This document shows positions 27,047 to 33,631 of a stretch of DNA of 33,631 bases, one piece after another (within the stretch, counting starts at the first letter, position 1; every line of letters begins with the position of its first letter). The notes under the pieces are model-generated. The model was not told where the DNA came from. It did not search any database and saw nothing but the letters and a program-made list of their open reading frames with translations. The position numbers and the translations under genes were made by a program. This stretch comes from an uncultured Clostridia bacterium. GTDB lineage: Bacteria > Bacillota > Clostridia > Lachnospirales > Lachnospiraceae. Location: assembly GCA_947304065.1 (NCBI GenBank), contig CAMZAI010000003.1, positions 1-33,631 of the forward strand, in the 5' to 3' direction.

Positions 27047-28038
27047 AGATCAACATCTATTACGGCGGACGCGGACTTATCGAAGACCCGACCCTCTATG
27101 TCCTCAATAAGATTACGGAAGTCCTCAAAGAGATACGTGTCGATGTGAACCGGTTCAATCTCTACGAACAGAAGGGCGGCATTGCCATGCTCCCGAATAC
27201 ATTGAAGGATGCTGACGCCGCAGTGCTGGCGGTCAGCGTGGAGTGGTACGGGATAGGCGGTCTCATGCAGCAGTTCCTTGATGCCTGCTGGCTTTACGCA
27301 GATAAAAACAAGCTTAAGAAATTATATATGTTCCCTGTTGTGATCTCCACCTCGCTCGGAGAGCGCGAGGCAGAATATCATCTGATCCGTTCGTGGGAGC
27401 TTCTCGGAGGAGTCGCGTTCCCCGGGATCTGCGCATATGCGGAGGATCATGTCGAGTTTGAGACGAACGCGGCGTACGGCAAGATGATAGAGCAGGCCGC
27501 GGAGAATATGTACAGGACCGTGAACCATAAGGTTGTTGCGTATCCTTCGAGCACGGCGGCGGGAGGTACGGTCGCCGTCAGCGGTTCACCGATCGATCTT
27601 ACTCCCCAGGAGAGCGAGCAGCTCTCGATCTATGTTTCCGATGAGACCTTCGTAAAGAAACAGAAGGAAGATGTCGCGAAGCTTACGAAGCTCTATCTGG
27701 ACAAGCTCGATCAGACCGGCGAAGAGGACAAGCAGGAATTTATAGCGGAATTCAAGAAGGCTTTCGTATCGCCCGAGCCTGATTTCTCAGCGGTATACCA
27801 GATCATGATGACGGATACCGAGAGGGATCTCGTGCTCGAAGTGGAGAACGGAAAACTCAAGGTTTATTACGGAACCGCACAGTCGCCGAACGTTCTCGCG
27901 AAGACCACCCGAGATATAGTGAACAAGCTTGTCAGCGGACGCGTGACATTCCAGGGTGCGTTCATGTCGAGCCAGCTGACCTGCAAGGGCGATTTTAAGC
28001 TGCTCAGGAGTTTTGACCAGTTCTTCAGATTTGAATGA
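27043..28038 (+). CDS. Flavodoxin/NAD(P)H-reductase-like protein with C-terminal SCP2-like domain
   Basis: N-terminal MKINIYYGGRG...DADAAVLAVSVEWYGIGGLMQQFLDACW; C-terminal DLVLEVENGKLKVYYG...RDIVNKLVSGRVTFQGAFMSSQLTCKGDFKLLRSFDQFF. Confidence 0.72.
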   Translation: MKINIYYGGRGLIEDPTLYVLNKITEVLKEIRVDVNRFNLYEQKGGIAMLPNTLKDADAAVLAVSVEWYGIGGLMQQFLDACWLYADKNKLKKLYMFPVVISTSLGEREAEYHLIRSWELLGGVAFPGICAYAEDHVEFETNAAYGKMIEQAAENMYRTVNHKVVAYPSSTAAGGTVAVSGSPIDLTPQESEQLSIYVSDETFVKKQKEDVAKLTKLYLDKLDQTGEEDKQEFIAEFKKAFVSPEPDFSAVYQIMMTDTERDLVLEVENGKLKVYYGTAQSPNVLAKTTRDIVNKLVSGRVTFQGAFMSSQLTCKGDFKLLRSFDQFFRFE

Positions 28039-28052
28039 TCTCAGATTTAATG

Positions 28053-28083
28053 AAATGCCGGGGCATCAGCTCCGGCATTTCTT
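28053..28083. terminator. Hairpin between convergent genes, candidate bidirectional terminator
   Basis: AAATGCCGG-ggcatcagct-CCGGCATTT between the ends of the + and - genes, with a T-rich + strand flank. Confidence 0.65.
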
Positions 28084-28342
28084 ATTCTTCCAAAACCCTT
28101 ATTTCCATGTAATCGAAATCAACCTCCTCGTGGAAGCTGTCGCGCGGGAAGCGTGCTTTTGCGCGGTATTTGAACTCGTTTATCGTCGTATCGAGCCAGA
28201 CGGGAACGGCCAGATCCCAGTCATGGCAGGCCTTCTCGAGCGAAGCGAAGACCTTTGCGGTACGGGAGACGTTCTCGTTATTTTCGATTGTAGTTTCTTT
28301 TATCGTGCGGCTGTCTTTGGACAGTCTGAACCATATTTTCAA
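28082..28342 (-). CDS. Conserved-looking hypothetical protein
   Basis: On the - strand AGGAGGAATACC precedes TTG: (M)KIWFRLSKDSRTIKETTIENNENVSRTAKVFASLEKACHDWDLAVPVWLDTTINEFKYRAKARFPRDSFHEEVDFDYMEIRVLEE. The ATG at 28366 in the track is less likely. Confidence 0.7.
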   Translation of the reverse strand: MKIWFRLSKDSRTIKETTIENNENVSRTAKVFASLEKACHDWDLAVPVWLDTTINEFKYRAKARFPRDSFHEEVDFDYMEIRVLEE

Positions 28343-28420
28343 GGTATTCCTCCTGTTTGGGATCATTTGTTCACATAGATTCTATCATAAGCTTTCGGGA
28401 TAGAAAAGCGGAAACCACGA

Positions 28421-28449
28421 TTGCATTCCTGCCCGCGATATTTTATAAT
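28421..28449 (+). promoter_or_regulatory. Candidate dnaX promoter (TTGCAT - 17 nt - TATAAT)
   Basis: TTGCAT 28421-28426, TATAAT 28444-28449. Confidence 0.65.
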
Positions 28450-28481
28450 ATTTGTATTATTCGGCATACGGAGGCGGGCGG

Positions 28482-30044
28482 ATGTCTTATCTGGCTTTAT
28501 ACAGGAAATACAGGCCTTCGTCCTTTGACAGGGTCAAGGGACAGGACCATATCGTTACGACGCTCAAAAACCAGATGAACGCCGGACGTATCGGTCATGC
28601 CTATCTTTTCTGCGGAACCAGAGGAACGGGAAAGACATCGGTCGCGAAGCTTTTTGCGAAGGCCGTGAACTGCGAGCATCCCATAGACGGAAGTCCGTGC
28701 GGTGAGTGTGCGGTCTGCAGGGCGATTGACGCGAGGACTTCGATGAACGTGATCGAGATCGACGCGGCTTCGAACAACGGCGTTGACAATATCCGCGATA
28801 TCATTGATGAGGTGAGATATTCCCCGACCGAAGGAAAATATAAGGTCTATATCATTGACGAGGTGCACATGCTGTCATCGGGCGCTTTCAACGCGCTCCT
28901 GAAGACGCTTGAGGAACCTCCGTCATATGTCATCTTTATACTTGCGACCACCGAAGTCCATAAGATCCCCGTTACGATCCTTTCGCGCTGCCAGCGCTAT
29001 GACTTTAAGAGGATCACGGTAGATACGATCACCGAGTGTCTGGCCGATCTTATGCGGCAGGAAGGGATCGAGACCGAGGAAAAGGCGCTCCGCTACATCG
29101 CGAAGACAGCCGACGGCTCGATGCGTGACGCGCAGAGTCTGCTGGACCAGTGCATCGCGTTCTATCTCGGACAGAAGCTTACCTACGAGAAGGTTCTCGA
29201 GGTACTCGGCGCCGTAGATATCGACGTATTCTCGGTATTGCTCAGATACATCCTGAAGGGCAGCGTTGATACATGTCTTTCTCTGCTGGACGACATTGTG
29301 ATGCAGGGCAGGGAGCTTACCCAGTTCGTGAATGATTTCGCATGGTATCTGAGAAATCTTCTTATCGCAAAAACAGCCGACGATCCGGCGGAGGTGCTGG
29401 AATTCTCGGCGGACAATATGCAGCTTCTTCTGAGCGAGGCGGAGGCCATGGAAGAGGGCACGATCATCAGATATATCCGCATTCTCTCGGAACTCTCGAA
29501 CAGGATCAGATATGCATCCCAGAAGAGACTGATGGTCGAGGTGGAACTGATCAAGATGTGCAGACCCGAGACCGAGGACAGGGACGATACCTTATCCGAC
29601 AGGATCAGGGTCCTTGAGCAGAAGCTCGAGCACGGAGTGTTCAGGACTGCCGAAGAGCAGGACGCGGACCGTGATGCCGGGGAAGAGGAGCAGGAGCCGC
29701 AGGTTCTTGCGAAGCCACTCACCGAAGACATCCGGAAGATCGCGGAGAACTGGAACGCGGTCATTAACAGGCAGTCGCCGCTTATCCGCAATTCGCTGAT
29801 CACCGCGAAGCCGACGGTAGGAGAGGGAGACAAGCTGAAGATCGTATTTACGAACGATTACGATATGGGCGCGGTGGCCAGGGAAGAACGTCTGACGGAT
29901 CTGAAAAAGAGCCTTGCGGCCCTGACCGGAAAGGACGTCGAGGTCGAGCTTGAACTCACCGACAAAAATAAAGCAGGCAAGATGATCGACATCACGCAGT
30001 TCATTAAGAATATGCCTATAGAATATACGGATTCCGAAGAATAA
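28482..30044 (+). CDS. dnaX: DNA polymerase III subunit gamma/tau
   Basis: YLALYRKYRPSSFDRVKGQDHIV, FCGTRGTGKTSVAKLFAKAVNC, CGECAVC, YKVYIIDEVHMLSSGAFNALLKTLEEPP, LSRCQRYDFKRI. ATG 28482 after GGAGGCGGG. Confidence 0.97.
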   Translation: MSYLALYRKYRPSSFDRVKGQDHIVTTLKNQMNAGRIGHAYLFCGTRGTGKTSVAKLFAKAVNCEHPIDGSPCGECAVCRAIDARTSMNVIEIDAASNNGVDNIRDIIDEVRYSPTEGKYKVYIIDEVHMLSSGAFNALLKTLEEPPSYVIFILATTEVHKIPVTILSRCQRYDFKRITVDTITECLADLMRQEGIETEEKALRYIAKTADGSMRDAQSLLDQCIAFYLGQKLTYEKVLEVLGAVDIDVFSVLLRYILKGSVDTCLSLLDDIVMQGRELTQFVNDFAWYLRNLLIAKTADDPAEVLEFSADNMQLLLSEAEAMEEGTIIRYIRILSELSNRIRYASQKRLMVEVELIKMCRPETEDRDDTLSDRIRVLEQKLEHGVFRTAEEQDADRDAGEEEQEPQVLAKPLTEDIRKIAENWNAVINRQSPLIRNSLITAKPTVGEGDKLKIVFTNDYDMGAVAREERLTDLKKSLAALTGKDVEVELELTDKNKAGKMIDITQFIKNMPIEYTDSEE

Positions 30045-30064
30045 TATTGCAGGAGGTTTTTAAA

Positions 30065-30430
30065 ATGGGTAAAAAAGGCGGATTCCCCGGAGGCGGAATG
30101 CCCGGAAGCATGACGAACCTGATGAAGCAGGCTCAGCGCATGCAGAGACAGATGGAAGAAAAGCAGAAGGAACTGGAGACCAAGGAATGGGAGGCCGCTG
30201 CCGGCGGCGGAGCCGTTACCGTTAAAGTTTCGGGAAAGAAGGAGATCACATCGATCAAGCTTGCACCCGAGGTTGTAGATCCCGATGACATCGAGATGCT
30301 GCAGGACCTTATCATTGCGGCGGCAAACGAAGCATTCCGCAAGATGGAGGAGGAGCAGAACGAGGCGTACGGTTCTCTTGCGGGAGGACTCGGCGGACTC
30401 GGAGGACTGGGCGGAGGATTCCCCTTCTGA
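30065..30430 (+). CDS. YbaB/EbfC family nucleoid-associated protein
   Basis: ATG 30065 after AGGAGG. MTNLMKQAQRMQRQMEEKQKELE...VTVKVSGKKEITSIKLAPEVVDPDDIEMLQDLIIAAANEAFRK. Lies between dnaX and recR. Confidence 0.95.
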   Translation: MGKKGGFPGGGMPGSMTNLMKQAQRMQRQMEEKQKELETKEWEAAAGGGAVTVKVSGKKEITSIKLAPEVVDPDDIEMLQDLIIAAANEAFRKMEEEQNEAYGSLAGGLGGLGGLGGGFPF

Positions 30431-30436
30431 TAGAAC

Positions 30437-31033
30437 ATGGAGTATTACAGCGATAAGATAAACAAACTGATTGAAGAACTCGGAAGGCTTCCCGGGGTCG
30501 GCCGCAAATCAGCGCAGCGTTTGGCGTTTCACATCCTGAACATGCCGAAGGAACAGGTACAGTCGCTGACCGGCGCGATCACGGAGGCAAAGGAGAATAT
30601 CCGCTACTGCAAGGAGTGCTTTACGCTGACGGACAGCGATATCTGCCCGATCTGCGCGAGCCCCGGCAGGAACAAGCGGGTGATAATGGTCGTGGAGAAC
30701 TCCCGCGATCTTGCGGCGTATGAGAAGACCGGCAAATATGACGGAGTGTATCATGTGCTGCACGGTGCGATCTCCCCGATGCTTGGCATCGGGCCTGCCG
30801 ATATCAGGCTGAAGGAGCTCATGGTCAGGCTGCAGAAGGATGTGGACGAGGTTATCATTTCCACCAACTCCAGTCTTGAAGGCGAGGCGACGGCCATGTA
30901 TATATCGAAGCTCATTAAGCCTACGGGGATAAAGATCAGCAGGATAGCGACCGGCATACCGGTCGGCGGGGATCTGGAGAACATTGACGAAGTAACATTG
31001 CTGCGGGCTCTTGACGGCAGAGTGGAACTGTAG
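30437..31033 (+). CDS. recR: Recombination mediator RecR
   Basis: LIEELGRLPGVGRKSAQRLAFHIL, zinc finger CKECFTLTDSDICPIC, TOPRIM region VVENSRDLAAYEKTGKYDGVYHVLHGAISPMLGIGP. Confidence 0.97.
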   Translation: MEYYSDKINKLIEELGRLPGVGRKSAQRLAFHILNMPKEQVQSLTGAITEAKENIRYCKECFTLTDSDICPICASPGRNKRVIMVVENSRDLAAYEKTGKYDGVYHVLHGAISPMLGIGPADIRLKELMVRLQKDVDEVIISTNSSLEGEATAMYISKLIKPTGIKISRIATGIPVGGDLENIDEVTLLRALDGRVEL

Positions 31034-31053
31034 AAAAGGAGAGACAGGTATTT

Positions 31054-32361
31054 ATGGGTGACGAATTATTTGATCAGAATGCGGCAGAAACTACAGAGAT
31101 CATCGGCGAAGTAAGCGATGCGGTGACTGAAGTGGCAGAGTCTGTCGGGGCGTCGTTTGCGGTGACTGAGGAGGCTCCGGCATTTGAGACTCCGGCTTAT
31201 GAGGCTCCGGTTTACGAGAATCCGGTTGTTCCGGATTTTGCTCCCGCTCCTTTGGAGACGGGTAATATCCTGAACGCGGGCGCCGAGGTGCTCCGTGAGA
31301 TCAAGGCGAGAGTACTGGAACTTGACGAACTCAAGGTCAGGGTTTCGGATCTTGCGGAAAAGCAGCAGACGCTGGATAAGGAGATCGGGACAAAGCAGAA
31401 ATCGATGGATTCCGAGATTTCTTCGGTTCTGACCAAGCGCCGCGCAGAGGTGGAGAAGAGCTTTGACGAGACGATCGAGCAGACCCGCGGCCGTATCAAG
31501 AACGTGAAGGCAAAGCGCGACAAGTTCAAGGGAACCAAGGTCGATGAGAGAGTGTCGGCAGAAACAGCCGACCTTAACGAACAGATCAGGGGACTCAAAC
31601 AGGATGTCCGCGGTATATATTCGCGCGAACATATTTCGAGACTCTTCAATAATAATTATTTCTTTACGATGTTCATGCCCGACGGACTCGGTGATTTCCT
31701 TGTGATCCTTTTGTCAGTTGTGATACTTCTCGCTCTCCCGTTCGGAATTTACACATTCCTTCCCGAGACAGTGAAAAAACCGCTAATCCTGGTTGCTGTC
31801 TATGCGGGCGTGATCATACTTGCGCTGCTTATCTTTACGCTTATCTTCAAGCTCGTAAAGGAGAAGCATTCCGAAGCCCTCAAGCAGGCTAAGCTTCTTC
31901 GCGACAAGATCGACAGGCTCAAAAAGCGCATCAGGAAGATGGAGAAGAGTATCCGCAAGGACAAGGACGAGAGCCAATACGGACTTGAGAAGTACGATGA
32001 GGAGCTCAGCGGACTCGAGCATGAGCTTGACGACGTTATCGAGCGCAAGAAGCAGGCTCTTTCGGAGTTTGAGAACACAGCGAAGAAAGATATCACCGAG
32101 GAGATTAGGGCGCGCTACGCCGAAGAGCTTGACCGCATGAAGAGCGAAAATGAGGCAGCTTACAGGCAGCAGGCCGAGGCTGAGACGAAGATCAAGTCGC
32201 TCTCGCTTGACATTTCCTCGAAGTATGAGACATATCTCGGCAAGGAGAACCTGAGCGTTCCGATGCTCGACAGTCTCCTTGACATCATTGATAAGGGCAA
32301 TGCGAAGAACGTTGCCGAAGCAATAACCTATTATAAGAATAATCTGACCGGAACAGTATGA
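31054..32361 (+). CDS. Hypothetical coiled-coil membrane protein (two central TM segments)
   Basis: Proline-rich PAFETPAYEAPVYENPVVPDFAPAP, charged coiled-coils flanking FLVILLSVVILLALPFGIYTFL and PLILVAVYAGVIILALLIFTLIF. Confidence 0.8.
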   Translation: MGDELFDQNAAETTEIIGEVSDAVTEVAESVGASFAVTEEAPAFETPAYEAPVYENPVVPDFAPAPLETGNILNAGAEVLREIKARVLELDELKVRVSDLAEKQQTLDKEIGTKQKSMDSEISSVLTKRRAEVEKSFDETIEQTRGRIKNVKAKRDKFKGTKVDERVSAETADLNEQIRGLKQDVRGIYSREHISRLFNNNYFFTMFMPDGLGDFLVILLSVVILLALPFGIYTFLPETVKKPLILVAVYAGVIILALLIFTLIFKLVKEKHSEALKQAKLLRDKIDRLKKRIRKMEKSIRKDKDESQYGLEKYDEELSGLEHELDDVIERKKQALSEFENTAKKDITEEIRARYAEELDRMKSENEAAYRQQAEAETKIKSLSLDISSKYETYLGKENLSVPMLDSLLDIIDKGNAKNVAEAITYYKNNLTGTV

Positions 32362-33533
32362 GAGAAACAGACGAGAATTACGAAAGCGAATACGAGACGA
32401 CGAGGCGCCCCCGAAGCAGGGGCGCTGTCGTTGTGATGGCGGTGCTTGCGCTGGGTATCATAGGCGTTATCATCTGGACCGTTGTGATGAAAAAGACGAC
32501 TTATACCTCGTGGGAGGCCGTGAGCAGGACCGAGAACATCCCGAACGCGCTCTGCATGGAGACTGACGGGGGATATATTCTTTATAACAGCGACGGTGCC
32601 GAAGGGCACGATCGCGACGGGCATGTAATCTGGAAGATAAGCTATGACCTGACTTCTCCGATAGCTGCAGTGGGAGGAGATTTTGCCGCGTTTGCCGACA
32701 GAGGCGCCAATACCGTGCATGTGACGGACGGCTCAGGCTCGAACAATGTAATCAATGTTTCAGAGAAGATTGCCGATCTTTGTGTGTCGGGACAGGGCAA
32801 TACAGCTATAAGGACCGACGGCGGAGATTACGATCATATTTATATATATGATTTTTCGGGCAATATGCTCATTGATATAAAGACCGAGGTCCGCAAGTCG
32901 GGATTCCCGATTGCGATGGCGCTGTCAAATGACGGGAGTAAGCTGGTCACCTCGTACCTGCAGGCAGGACAGACCCAGGCAGCCTGGGTTACCTTTTATA
33001 ATTTCGGCGATGTCGGACAGAGCTACGCCGATAAAATAGTAGGAAGCTATTCGTTTGAAGACAGCCTGATCCCCGATGTGAGATTTCTCGGCAATGACCG
33101 TGTGCTGATCTCGGATGACAAGCTCAGTGTGCTCTATAAGTTCAGGGAGGTTCCCGAAGAGATAAAGCGCTTCACCGGAGAAGGCGCGACAGCGTCGGTC
33201 ACCGGGCACGGAAGCTGGTTTGCGATCTCGAAAAAGCAGAACGACGGAATATGTAAGATTACAGTATATAATAATAACGGTCAGGAGACCGCGTCGGTAG
33301 AGACCGGGATTGTCTACGATACGATGAATGTCGAAGGCGGCGAGCTGATTCTTTCCGGAGGGGATTCCTGCGTTATATACAGAAAGAACGGCAAGGAGAA
33401 ATTCAGGTCGAGGCTGAACGGCACTGTCTCGCTTATCATTCCTTCGGGAGCGGACGCCACATATACTGCCGTTGAGGACGGCTTCACAGAGGTTATCCGG
33501 CTGAAAACGGGAGAAGATGCAGTTACAGAATAA
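32358..33533 (+). CDS. DUF5711-like membrane-anchored beta-propeller-like protein
   Basis: Acidic/Arg-rich N-terminus, one TM (GAVVVMAVLALGIIGVIIWTVVM), then repeated beta-rich segments (GGYILYNSDG, GDFAAFADRGANTVHV, MALSNDGSKLVTSYL). ATGA overlap with the upstream gene. Confidence 0.72.
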   Translation: MRETDENYESEYETTRRPRSRGAVVVMAVLALGIIGVIIWTVVMKKTTYTSWEAVSRTENIPNALCMETDGGYILYNSDGAEGHDRDGHVIWKISYDLTSPIAAVGGDFAAFADRGANTVHVTDGSGSNNVINVSEKIADLCVSGQGNTAIRTDGGDYDHIYIYDFSGNMLIDIKTEVRKSGFPIAMALSNDGSKLVTSYLQAGQTQAAWVTFYNFGDVGQSYADKIVGSYSFEDSLIPDVRFLGNDRVLISDDKLSVLYKFREVPEEIKRFTGEGATASVTGHGSWFAISKKQNDGICKITVYNNNGQETASVETGIVYDTMNVEGGELILSGGDSCVIYRKNGKEKFRSRLNGTVSLIIPSGADATYTAVEDGFTEVIRLKTGEDAVTE

Positions 33534-33631
33534 ACCGAAAATTCCGAGCTATATAAGCAACTGAGACAGGAGCGCGGAGTTGTATATACAATAGGCAAAA
33601 TTCTCTTTCGACTCCGAGCAACAAATGCAGT

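Noticed and set aside
28343-28481. Small SRP RNA gene upstream of dnaX, as found in some Firmicutes
   Set aside because: The gap is too short and lacks the characteristic SRP Alu/helix 8 sequence; only a promoter is visible.
33577-33592. Palindrome GTTGTATATACAAT near the window end
   Set aside because: Short AT-rich dyad with no downstream gene visible, so it cannot be interpreted.

Overview
A 33.6 kb, gene-dense window from a Gram-positive genome, most likely Clostridia/Lachnospiraceae-like (an inference from gene content, not a search). Almost every gene is on the + strand. In order it holds: a left-truncated RlmD/RumA-type 23S rRNA methyltransferase; a GH5_8-like beta-mannanase lipoprotein; an AlkD-like protein; a LytTR/DUF3021 pair; an ABC-2 transporter; a CDP-glycerol transferase/GT4 fusion split by an in-frame TAG; an M18 aminopeptidase; a Cof-type HAD hydrolase; a padR-DUF1700-DUF4097 module; a T-box leader with metG; a ten-gene monoderm Tad/Flp pilus locus (about 15.67-25.79 kb); a glpP-rhomboid-flavodoxin/SCP2 operon; and dnaX-ybaB-recR followed by a coiled-coil membrane protein and a DUF5711-like protein. 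The observations I rate highest are: (i) the in-frame amber codon at 7909, at the position where GT4-type proteins usually have a Tyr; (ii) a 57-bp imperfect palindrome covering the whole padR promoter; (iii) a ~152-bp near-full-length palindromic element at 5907-6058; (iv) unusual Tad components: a 57-aa pilin missing from the ORF track, a ~140-nt cpaF/tadB coding overlap, a TadC-like protein with a large extracytoplasmic insert, a pseudopilin-like protein with a duplicated H/C-CxxC module, and a TadZ-like protein with a degenerate P-loop; (v) an AT-rich island with a 20-bp hairpin just upstream of the Tad locus. No CRISPR array, rRNA, tRNA or transposase was recognised.
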